A stretch of 26,903 nt of DNA from contig CASGBP010000046.1 of assembly GCA_949299825.1 (NCBI GenBank), positions 1 to 26,903 on the forward strand, written 5' to 3'. The notes under the pieces were generated by a model that searched no databases, had not been told where the DNA came from, and saw nothing but the letters and a program-made list of their open reading frames with translations. Positions 1 to 8,420 of this stretch are shown piece by piece. Source of the stretch: an uncultured Mycoplasmataceae bacterium (GTDB lineage: Bacteria > Bacillota_I > Bacilli_A > Mycoplasmatales > Mycoplasmoidaceae). Made by a program: the position numbers and the translations under genes. Position 1 is the first letter of the stretch, and each line of letters starts with the position of its first letter.

Positions 1-627
1 AATTATAACGATAGGATCCAAAATAATGTTTATTGTCATTGCTAGAAGAGCAAAAATAAATGATTGAATAGGTCTATTAGTTTCTTGTAATGAATATGAT
101 AAAGTATTTACCAATACATAGGGTATAAAGGAAAAGGAAGTAAAAAACAAATACATTTTGCCCAATTCATAACTTAAACCATGATTTATTCCAGAAGAAA
201 TTTCAATTAATTTACCAGGTAAAACTAAGGTAAGAACTATAAAAGGCATTTGAACTACAAGTGAGGTTCATAATCTAAATGATGTAGATCTCTTTGTCAT
301 TACTGTGTCTTGCTTTCCAAAATACTGAGCCATCATAATTCCAGTTCCACCCAATCAAGCAATGGATAAATATATTTGAAAATTAATTAATGGGTTTGCT
401 AATCCTAGTGCATCCTTTGCTGATGTTGCTTCATTGGCATCCTTAACAAATAGAGCCAATGAAAAATTATCTACATAAAGAACAATGATACTAATTAGTG
501 TTTGTAGAATTGCTGGTATTGCTAATTTAAAAAAAGATTTTACAAATCTTTTGTTACCAAATATTTTTGTTCAAAAATTTTCATATTGTTTAATGTATGG
601 ATTATCAATATCAAAACCTATGTTCAT
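1..627 (-). CDS. MATE family efflux transporter, N-terminal part (cut by window edge)
   Basis: The first 209 residues of a multidrug/toxin-extrusion type membrane transporter; the 3' part lies outside the window. After a short soluble N-terminus (MNIGFDIDNPYIKQYEN) come hydrophobic segments beginning LAIPAILQTLISIIVLYVD, then LINFQIYLSIAWLGGTGIMMAQYFGK, an arrangement typical of the first MATE helices, where the family couples export of cationic compounds to an ion gradient. TGA encodes Trp in FWTKIF, AWLGG and RLWTS. The start at 627 is chosen because AAAGGTG lies about ten bases upstream. The gene is divergent from the redox operon at 770, so export of a product or toxin of that pathway is conceivable but not shown. 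The flippase branch of the same superfamily is an alternative. The family call is from fold and sequence pattern; the substrate is unknown. Confidence 0.78.
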
Positions 628-672
628 TATGAATGCACCTTTGTGTTAATTAAAAGTCTAATTTTAACAAAA

Positions 673-701
673 TTGTTTATGTTAAGTTTATCATATGTAA
701 T
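673..701 (+). promoter_or_regulatory. Possible promoter of the redox operon
   Basis: TTGTTT (673-678), a 17-base spacer and TGTAAT (696-701) form a plausible sigma-A promoter about 70 bases before the first aldehyde dehydrogenase. The -35 box lies inside nested inverted repeats (AACAA-AA-TTGTT at 66x-677 and TTAACA/TGTTAA at 664-685). AT-richness makes this weak evidence. Confidence 0.3.
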
Positions 702-769
702 TTACTTATTAGTGTTTTATAAACTTAATAAAAAAATTTATGTTAGTATTTTAGTAAAGAGGTACAAAA

Positions 770-2248
770 ATGAAATTAGATAAAAAATATAAACTATATA
801 TAAATGGTGAATGACTTGATTCTAGTGATAATAAAACTATTAAGTCATATAATCCGGCAACAGGGGAATTATTGGCTGAAATATCTGAGGCTAGTAACAA
901 AGATGTAGATTATGCAATTAAGGCGGCTAGAAAAGCATTTGAGACATGAAAGTTATCAACTCCAAATGAACGAGCAAATTTACTAGAAAAAATTGCAGAT
1001 ATAATTGAAGACAATAAAGACTGATTGGCAAAAGTTGAAACTATGGATAATGGAAAACCAATAAGAGAAACTATGAATGTTGATATTCCTTTAGCTGCAG
1101 ATCATTTTAGATACTTTGCTGCTGCTATAAGAGTGGAAGAAGGAAGCGCTAATATCTTAGATGGTGATAAATTAAGTATTGTTTTAAAAGAACCAATAGG
1201 TGTTGTGGGTCAAATAATTCCATGAAATTTTCCGTTTCTAATGGCTGCTTGAAAATTAGCACCAGTAATTGCATCTGGATGTACAACAGTAATTAAACCA
1301 TCTGCTTCTACATCGTTAAGCATTTTAGAATTTATGAAGTTAATTGATGGAATTTTACCAAAAGGTGTGATTAATGTTATTACTGGTAGTGGTTCAAAAT
1401 CAGGTGATTATCTAAAAGACCATGATGGATTGGATAAACTTGCTTTTACCGGATCAACCGAAATTGGTCGATCAATTGCTGTTTCTGCTGCTAATCGATT
1501 AATTCCTTCAACACTTGAATTAGGAGGAAAATCAGCAAATATTATTTTTGATGATGCAGATATAGAAAAAGCAATTGATGGTGTACAACTTGGTATATTA
1601 TTTAATCAAGGTCAAGTTTGTTGTGCAGGTTCAAGAGTTTTTGTTCAAGAAAAAATATATGATAAATTTGTGACTGAATTAGTTAAACGATTTAAAGAAA
1701 TTAAGGTCGGAGATCCTCTAGATCCAAAAACAGAAATGGGTTCACAAATTAATAAATCTCATCTAGATAAAATTTTAAAACATATTGATCAAGGCTTAAA
1801 GCAAGGTGCAAAAATTCTTGTAGGTGGAAAAAGTTATGATTCTAAAAATCTTAAAAATGGTGCATTTATGCAACCAACATTACTAGGAAATGTCAAAAAT
1901 TCAATGGATATTGCACAACAAGAAATATTTGGTCCTGTAGCAGTTGTTATTAAGTTTAAGGATGATAAAGATGTTATTAAAATGGCTAATGATAGTATAT
2001 ATGGTTTAGGTGGAGGAATATTTTCAAAAAATATAACTCGTGCATTAAATGTTGCTAGATTTTTAGAAACAGGAAGAGTTTGAATTAATACATATAATCA
2101 AATTCCTTCTGGTGCTCCTTTTGGTGGATATAAACAATCTGGTATTGGAAGAGAAACTCATAAAGTTATACTTGACCATTATATGCAAAGCAAGAATATT
2201 ATGATTGATCTTACTGGTAAACCAAGTGGATTTTATAAAACCAAGTAG
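770..2248 (+). CDS. NAD(P)-dependent aldehyde dehydrogenase (class 1/2 type)
   Basis: A full-length 492-residue aldehyde dehydrogenase oxidising an aldehyde to the acid with NAD(P)+. Seen: the cofactor-domain motif W-N-F-P-F-L-M-A-A-W-K, the GSTEIG nucleotide loop, general base E250 in ELGGKS, nucleophile C284 in NQGQVCCAGSR (34 residues after E250, as in ALDH2), QEIFGPV, and the C-terminal PFGGYKQSGIGRE. The start has AAAGAGGT seven bases upstream. The Trp residues of W-N-F-P and A-A-W-K are TGA. It is first in a four-gene operon, 48 bases before the CrtI-like gene. The closest style is the broad acetaldehyde/aliphatic aldehyde dehydrogenases; the substrate cannot be read from sequence, but the neighbours suggest a lipid- or isoprenoid-derived aldehyde (inference). 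Confidence 0.95.
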
Positions 2249-2296
2249 TTCTAAAATCCAATTGTAATTAATTAAGTGATATTGATGTAGGTAATT

Positions 2297-3859
2297 ATGC
2301 AAAAAAAAAAGAAAATTAAAGAAAAAGAATATGATGTAGTTGTTATTGGTGCTGGTAATGGTGGTCTAATTGCTGCTACTAAATGTGCAAAAAGAGGATT
2401 AAAAACATTATTAGTTGAGCAACACAATCTACCTGGTGGTTTTGCTACTTCATTTGTTAGAGGTAGATTTGAATTTGAAGTTGCATTGCACGAATTAGGA
2501 AATTTTGGAAATAATAAATTAAGAGGAGATGTACTTGAACTCTTTGATGAATTAGGAATCAAATTAAATTGATTGCATATTGATGATGCATTTAGACTTA
2601 TTGTTGATAATGGCAAGGAAAAAATGGATTATACACTTCCCTTTGGACCAAAAGAATTTGCTAAGGCTTGTGATAAGTATGAGTCAGGTTGTTATAAAAA
2701 GGTTATGAATTTTTTAGAAGTTTGTGAAAATTGTTATGAAGCTGTGAGATATATTCGTTCTACAAAAGGTAATCCTGATTCAAATGTTTTAAAGAAGCGA
2801 TATCCTAATTATCTAACATCTGCTGCTTATACTTTAGATGAAGCAATGAAAGAAATGAAATTACCTGAGAAGGTTAAATTTATAATTGCATCTTATTGAA
2901 CATATTTAGGTACAAAACCAAGTGAAATTTCCTTTTTATTATTTGCAATTATGTTTTGAGAATATATTAAATATCATGCTTATATTCCTCAACATCGTTC
3001 TCATGAAATTTCTCAAGCAATTGTATCTAGATTTCAAGAACTTGGTGGAACAATTTGATACAACACTAGAGTTAATAAAATTGATGTTAAAAATCAAAAA
3101 GTTGTTGGAGTTAATACAACTAATGGATATATCAAAACAAATCATGTTATTTCAAATGCCTCTCCTTTCATTGTATATGGAGAATTAATAGATAAAAAAG
3201 ATATTCCTGAAATAGATAAAAAAGTTATAGCAAATCGTAGTCCTGGATCTCAGGGTTTTTGTGTATACTTAGGATTAAATAAATCATTTAAAGACTTAAA
3301 ATTAAATGATTATTCATACTTTATTTATTCTAATATTGATCATGAAAAAATTTATGAAAATATGAATAGCATAGAGACAAATTGTGATTATATAGCAGTA
3401 GTATTAAATGTAGCAAATCCTAATTGTTCACCAAAAGGTACTACAATTTTATCATTCACAACCTTATTTAATGATGCATGAAATAATGTAAAATTAACTG
3501 ATTATTTTAAAACAAAGGAGGAATTTGCATATAAATTAATTGCTGATTTTGAGAAAAAATTAAATACAAAAATAACTCCTTATATAGAAGAAATTGAAAT
3601 TGCTACTCCAGTTACTTTTGCTAGATATACAGGGAGTTTAAATGGTGCAATATATGGTTATAAGGTAAATGTTATAGATTCAACATATACGAGAGCTAGA
3701 AATATGGATACTTTTTATACAATTAAAGGACTACGTTTCTGTGGTGGAAATGGTGTAACCTGTCATGGGTATTCAATAACTTATATTTCAGGAGATATAA
3801 TTGCTGGTAAAACATTTTCAGATATAGCACAGGAAAGGAGTGAAAAACAAAATGGATAA
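2297..3859 (+). CDS. CrtI/phytoene-desaturase-like FAD-dependent oxidoreductase
   Basis: A 520-residue flavoprotein of the CrtI/COG1233 family (phytoene desaturases, carotenoid oxidases, retinol saturases). The N-terminal Rossmann dinucleotide-binding motif is V-V-V-I-G-A-G-N-G-G at about 14-23, with the acidic residue E41 in LLVEQHNLPGG that binds the FAD ribose. The C-terminal FAD-closing segment, about 476-500, reads GLRFCGGNG...GYSITYISGDIIAG. A lysine-rich N-terminus (MQKKKKIKEK) may be membrane-facing. The family acts on long polyene or isoprenoid lipids at membranes; the direction (desaturation, saturation or terminal oxidation) cannot be told. The gene ends in an 8-nt overlap with the 2Fe-2S reductase, which suggests translational coupling and a working partnership. 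No phytoene or squalene synthase is in the window, so carotenoid synthesis is not supported. It is unusual for a Mollicute. Confidence 0.85.
3836..3854 (+). promoter_or_regulatory. Ribosome binding site that decides the reductase start
   Basis: AGGAG (3836-3840) inside the end of the CrtI-like gene is 11 bases before ATG 3852. A GTG at 3840 in the same frame overlaps this Shine-Dalgarno sequence itself, so the ATG is the better start and gives an 8-nt gene overlap. Confidence 0.7.
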
Positions 3860-5048
3860 ATACAATAAATATATTTTTAAAAAGCAAATTTTAGTTTTTG
3901 ATTTTTTGAAGGCAAAAAAACTTCCTGAAAAATCAAAGAAATATTTTGAAAATAGCAATAACACAAATATTAAGACTAATTATCATGTAAATCAATTAGC
4001 TAATAAATTACATCCAGGCAAGCAAAATGTCACAATTAGTAAAATTATTAATCATGGCAATGGATCTAAATCTTTTATTTTAAAGGGTGATAAATGTCAA
4101 TTAGCTTTTTTTAGACCAGGTCAATATATCACACTTAACGTTGTAATAAATGGAGTAACAATCTCAAGACCTTATTCAATTGCCTCATCTCCTTTATCAG
4201 CATTAAACGAAAATATATATGAAGTTATTATTCAGAAAACAAAGAATGGATTTTTCTCAAATTACATGCTAAATGATGCAAAGGTAGGAAATAAATTATG
4301 AGTTTCAGGTCCAGAAGGTGAATTCTATCATGTTGGTTTAAGAGATAATAAAAATGTTGTGGCTATCGCAGGAAATATTGGAATAACTCCTTTTCTGTCA
4401 TTTGCTAGAGATATAAGAGATAATAATTCAACTGATATAAATTTAACTATTCTTTATTCAGTTCAAAAAAAGAAAGATATTGTTTATTACAATGAACTAA
4501 ATCAGTTATCAAAATTACCAAATATTAATGTTATTTATTTTTTAACTAAAGACAAAAAATCAAATATGAACAACAAGCATATTGATTTAAGCTCACTTAA
4601 GAAATATGCAAGCAAAAATACAACGTTCTTTATTTGTGGTTCAAATAGGTTATACGAAGGTATGAAAACATTGCTTACAAAATTGAAAATTCCTAGTAAA
4701 AATATTAGATATGAAGTTAATCAAAACGTTTGTTTAGATCAAGATAAAAAATATAAAAATGTTGGTAAAAAGAATATCTATAAAATAAAAGTTCATATGT
4801 TTGATGAAGTATATACAATTAAGGGATTATCTAAAGATTCAATTTTGGTTTCTTTACAAAAGGCAAAACTTCATACTCAATCTAAGTGTTTAAGTGGGAG
4901 ATGTGCATGATGTAGAATTAGGTTAATCTCAGGAAAGTTATTTGTTTCTGAGAAAAATGAATCAAGAAGAATGAAAGATCGAATTGATAACATATATCAT
5001 TCATGTGTTTCATATCCCGTTAGTGATGTTGAAATAGAATCATATTAG
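3852..5048 (+). CDS. FAD/NAD(P)H oxidoreductase with C-terminal plant-type 2Fe-2S ferredoxin domain
   Basis: A 398-residue three-domain electron-transfer protein. Residues 1-55 are a polar extension; about 60-165 form the FAD domain with R-P-Y-S-I-A-S starting at R106; about 168-300 form the NAD(P)H domain with G-N-I-G-I-T-P at 174-180 and the FFICGSNRLYEGM element; about 315-398 form a ferredoxin domain with C346-X4-C351-X2-C354-X30-C385, a canonical 2Fe-2S pattern. The architecture resembles the reductases of phenol hydroxylase, vanillate demethylase or Hmp-like enzymes, passing electrons from NAD(P)H through FAD to the cluster and then to a partner protein. The usual Rieske or di-iron oxygenase partner is absent; the translationally overlapping CrtI-like flavoprotein is the obvious candidate acceptor (inference). 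The next gene begins seven bases later. Confidence 0.9.
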
Positions 5049-5055
5049 GAGAGTT

Positions 5056-6441
5056 ATGAATAAATTAATAGAAAAACTTGGACAAGCACACGAATTAAAT
5101 AAATTACCTGAAAGTATCTCATATAGAGTTATTGCACTAAAGAAATTTAAGCAAACAATTCTAAAATATGAGGACGAATTATTAAAAGCATTAAATTTAG
5201 ATTTAGGTAAAAATAAAAAAGAAGCATTTTTATCTGAAGTAAATGAATCATTAGAAGAAATTGATAATCATTTAAAAAATATTAAAAAATGAAGTAAATC
5301 AATAAAAGTTAATTCCACTTATCAAGTATTAGGAACAAAATCTTATATTATAAAAAAACCTAAGGGAAAAGTTTTGTTAATAGTGCCTTTTAACTATCCA
5401 GTTAATTTATGTTTTTTACCATTAATTGGAGCAATAAGTGCAGGAAACAAAGTTCTTATAAAAATGTCTTCACTTACTCAAAACACCAATCAAATTGTTA
5501 AAAAAATAATAGAAGAATCATTTGAAGCAAACCATGTAAAATTTCTCCATGAAAAATTAACTGATTATGATGATTTATTTGATTACAAACCTAATATGGT
5601 ATTTTTTACAGGTAGCACAGCAATTGGTAAAAAAATTGAAAGTATTTGTGTGAAAAATAACATAGACTATATAACTGAACTTGGAGGCGAATGTCCATGT
5701 GTTGTTTTTGATGTATTTTCTAATGCAATATATGATCGAATTGTTTGAGCAAAATTTCTTAATGGTGGTCAAACCTGTGTTTCAATAAATTACATTTTAT
5801 ATAATAAATCTATTACTAATTTTAAGAGTGAATTAATATCAGCAATCGAAAGACAATATCCTAATGCATTAAAATTAAATAACATTCCAAAATTGATAAA
5901 TAAAAAAGCATTTGAAAAAATGGTAAAAATTATTAATGACAATAAATCAAATGTTATTTATGGTGGCAAATATGATGAAAAAACACTAAGAGTAGAACCA
6001 ACAATAATTGAGGTTAAATCCAATGTATTGCATAAGTATGGTGAAATATTTGGACCTATACTATTAATTTCTCCACTAGATAACGATATTAATGAATACA
6101 TTAGTTTAATTAATGATATTGATGATTCACCTTTAGCTGCATATATTTATAGTCAAAATAAGGATGTTTATGAAAAATTTATTAATGAAATTAATGCCGG
6201 AGGATATTGTGTCAATGATTCTGTTTCTCATATAACAAATCATCATTTACCTTTTGGTGGTGTTTATACTAGCGGTTCTGGACAATATCATGGATCTTAT
6301 AGTTTTGATGCTTTTTCTTTTAGAAAACCAATTTTATTAAATTTTAAAAACAAGAATGTTCCTATTAAATTTTCAAATAACAATATTGATATTAACAAGG
6401 CAAAAAAGACAATTAATATGATTAAGAAATTTAAGCATTAA
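5056..6441 (+). CDS. Class 3 aldehyde dehydrogenase (fatty-aldehyde type)
   Basis: A 461-residue protein with the compact length of class 3 aldehyde dehydrogenases, which oxidise medium and long-chain fatty or aromatic aldehydes with NAD(P)+. Seen: I-V-P-F-N-Y-P-V in the cofactor domain, F-T-G-S-T-A-I-G, base E208 in ELGGECPC, nucleophile C241 in NGGQTCVS (positions matching mammalian ALDH3), and the class-specific C-terminal block HLPFGG...GSGQYHGSYSFDAFSFRKP. The usual Lys of ELGGKSP is replaced (ELGGECP) and the usual G-N-S-G-M is S-G-S-G-Q, so some divergence in the active-site surroundings exists. AGGAG sits just before the start, seven bases after the reductase. Last gene of the operon; convergent with the peroxidase two bases away. 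S. aureus staphyloxanthin AldH, which acts after a CrtI-like oxidase, is a known analogue of this pairing. Confidence 0.93.
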
Positions 6442-6443
6442 AT

Positions 6444-6929
6444 TTATTCATTCAAAAGATTTATAATTTTATTTTCAAAAGTTCATGGGTTATCCTTGCT
6501 TGGAATTCTAAATCTTGGAATACCTTTTTTATCAACAATGAATTTTTCAAAATTTCATTTAACATTTTTAGCTCTTGGCGTTCATGGCAAACTTTCTTTA
6601 AGAAATGTATATAAATCATTAGCATTTTTTCCATTAACATCAATTTTTGAAAATAAATCAAATGTAACATTATATTTGGTTTCACAAAAAGATAAAATTT
6701 CTTTTTCAGTTTTTGGTTCTTGAAAGAAAAATTGATTACAAGGAAAACCTAGTATTACTAAACCTTTATCTTTATATTTCTCATATAATTTTTGTAGATC
6801 TTCATATTGTTTTGTGAATCCACATTTTGATGCAACATTAACAATAACAACTACTTTATTTTTGTACTTTGAAAAGTTAATATCTTGTCCCAAAATATTT
6901 TTTTCAGTGAAATCATAAATTGTTTTCAT
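6444..6929 (-). CDS. Cysteine glutathione peroxidase (thioredoxin-type)
   Basis: A complete 161-residue glutathione-peroxidase-family protein that reduces hydrogen peroxide and lipid hydroperoxides. Seen: peroxidatic C36 in NVASKCGFT, catalytic Q66 in GFPCNQFFFQEP, W125 and N126 in KWNFEKF, completing the Cys-Gln-Trp-Asn site, and C82 in LSFCETKYNVTF at the position of the resolving cysteine of thioredoxin-dependent members. Mollicutes generally lack glutathione, so thioredoxin is the more likely reductant (inference). The last residues, after the Trp codon TGA at about 6581, complete the fold. It ends two bases from the convergent class 3 aldehyde dehydrogenase. The start lacks a properly spaced Shine-Dalgarno; a TATACT box ends eight bases upstream, so translation may be leaderless. 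Confidence 0.95.
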
Positions 6930-6937
6930 ATCCTAAT

Positions 6938-6943
6938 AGTATA
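6938..6943 (-). promoter_or_regulatory. Candidate -10 box of the glutathione peroxidase gene
   Basis: On the minus strand TATACT ends eight bases before the ATG; a weak -35 (GTTAAA) lies 17 bases further up at 6961-6966. The transcript would start at or within a few bases of the start codon. Confidence 0.4.
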
Positions 6944-6946
6944 CAT

Positions 6947-6962
6947 AAACAAAGGTTTGTTT
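6947..6962. promoter_or_regulatory. Palindrome in the peroxidase/lipoprotein divergent region
   Basis: AAACAAAGGTTTGTTT is a perfect inverted repeat (7-base arms, 2-base centre). It includes the proposed -35 box of the lipoprotein and lies in the spacer of the proposed peroxidase promoter, a place where a regulator could control both genes. A second smaller dyad, ACATTA-ATT-TAATGT, follows at 6965-6979. Confidence 0.4.
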
Positions 6963-6984
6963 TAACATTAATTTAATGTAAAAT
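6957..6984 (+). promoter_or_regulatory. Candidate promoter of the PKD lipoprotein
   Basis: TTGTTT (6957-6962), 16-base spacer, TAAAAT (6979-6984). The leader to the ATG at 7005 would be about 14 bases and contains AGGA eight bases before the start. Confidence 0.4.
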
Positions 6985-7004
6985 TTATATATAGGATGAG
7001 GGGA

Positions 7005-8366
7005 ATGAAAAAAGTAATTTTTAGAAGAATATTTTTAAGTTTATTTTTGGTTGTACCAATTATTACATCATCAATAATTGTTGTTTCATGTGCTAATTCA
7101 AAAAAGCCTAATTCTTCTGTCCAAACTAATATTTCTATAAAATTTGATTCATCTAATTTTGTTGTTAATGAAAAATATATTGCAAATGTTGTTGTTGACT
7201 CATTGACCAATTTTTATTGTGAATGAGAATGCGACAATAGTTTAAATTTAAAACCATTAGATGAAAATGCTAAACAAATAGAAATTAATCCAACAATTGC
7301 AGGATCATATCCATTAAGAGTTTCAGTTTTTGATGCTGACAATAAAACATCATTGGGGAATTATGAACAAATTATTGATATAAAAGAAGCAAATAATGAT
7401 AATGTTCAATATTATGATGCAGTATGGCAAGATTTTTCTTTGTTTAATAATTTAAATGAACCTCAAAATTTAACAATTAATATCAATAATAATAACTTAA
7501 ATAATTTACGTTATGAATGATTATCAAAAAATGAAAATTTAATTTTAGAAAATTCAAATAAACAAACAGTTACTTATGTTGCTACTGCTCCTGGTGATTA
7601 TGAATTAATTGCAAATATTTATGATGAAAATAATAATAAAATATCTACTAAAACAGCATATTTGTCATTTGCAAATAATATTGATACTCCATCACAAACA
7701 GATTTATTAATTTCAGATATTCAAAAGGTAGGAACATATAAAGCAGGATATTTTGCTCAAAGTTATAAATTTGATGATGCAATTAATAATTATGGAGTTT
7801 TAAAATCATTTGCATTAATTATTAATGCATATATGAGAAGTGAATTTATAAATAATGGATTTGAAAATGTCTATTATCAATTATTAAAAAACGATTCCTA
7901 CAATGATATAACATTTAAAGTTTTTGGAATAGCTACAAAAGATATAACAAATTTTGGTTATAACATACCAATTTCTACAATAAAAGAAGGATTAGATGGA
8001 TATTTAGTAAAGGATAATGATATTGTTGAATTAACCATAAGATATAAGAGAACTAGTGGAAGTAATTTTGGTAATAATTTATTTGACTTATCAGACATAA
8101 AAAATAAAACTTCTTCAATTGTAACTAGTGCAGAAATAAACTGAGGAGATAATATTGGTAAGATTAAAGCAAATAAAATGTATTATACAAGCTTATGATC
8201 AACCTATGCAACAGTAAAAATAAATAATAAAATTGTTAATAATTCTTATTCAACTGAAAATAACCGAAGTGTTTTATTGTTTGCTCATCAAGAAGAAGTT
8301 AATACAGGTCCAACTACTAGTAAAATAGTGAATTATTTAAGTGACAAAGATTGTATGAGATGATAG
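7005..8366 (+). CDS. Surface lipoprotein with two PKD/Ig-like repeats
   Basis: A 453-residue predicted lipoprotein. The signal peptide MKKVIFRRIFLSLFLVV... ends in the lipobox V-V-S-C with C29 as the lipidated residue. Two related beta-rich segments follow, about 40-125 (CEW...AGSYPLRVSVFDADNKT) and about 130-210 (YEWLSKNENLIL...PGDYELIANIYDENNNK); both have the W...G-Y-x-L...V/I-x-D pattern of PKD or Ig-like domains. The remaining 240 residues are Asn/Lys/Ser-rich and not recognised. An in-frame ATG at 6996 exists, but 7005 is preferred because AGGA is then eight bases upstream. Trp codons include TGA and one TGG. It is divergent from the peroxidase and 54 bases before the alcohol dehydrogenase. 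Likely role: surface adhesion or ligand binding (inference only). Confidence 0.8.
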
Positions 8367-8385
8367 TTAAATTAGATTTTTAAAT

Positions 8386-8409
8386 TATAATAATTGTAAA
8401 CAATAATTA
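8386..8409 (+). promoter_or_regulatory. -10 box overlapped by a dyad upstream of the alcohol dehydrogenase
   Basis: TATAAT (8386-8391) lies 30 bases before the ATG. Starting in it is an imperfect dyad at 8388-8409: arms TAATAATTGT and ACAATAATTA separated by AA, 9 of 10 positions complementary, ending just before the AGGAG. TTGT...ACAA symmetry recalls redox-repressor (Rex-like) sites, but the full consensus is not present. Confidence 0.35.
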
Positions 8410-8420
8410 GGAGATACATT

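Noticed and set aside
586..783. Plus-strand 65-residue frame in the MATE/ALDH intergenic region
   Set aside because: It overlaps the antisense start of the MATE gene, holds the operon promoter and runs into the well-supported ALDH start; no ribosome binding site.
2272..2616. Minus-strand 114-residue frame opposite the CrtI-like gene, and similar antisense frames at 2063-2302, 2939-3145, 5575-5772, 9706-10056 and 18725-18919
   Set aside because: Shadows of conserved coding sequence on the other strand, with low-complexity products and no start signals.
3840..3851. GTG start four codons upstream for the 2Fe-2S reductase
   Set aside because: The GTG begins within the Shine-Dalgarno sequence; ATG 3852 is correctly spaced from it.
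2297..3859. Carotenoid biosynthesis cluster
   Set aside because: Only the CrtI-like and aldehyde dehydrogenase steps are present; no phytoene or dehydrosqualene synthase is visible, so pigment synthesis cannot be claimed.
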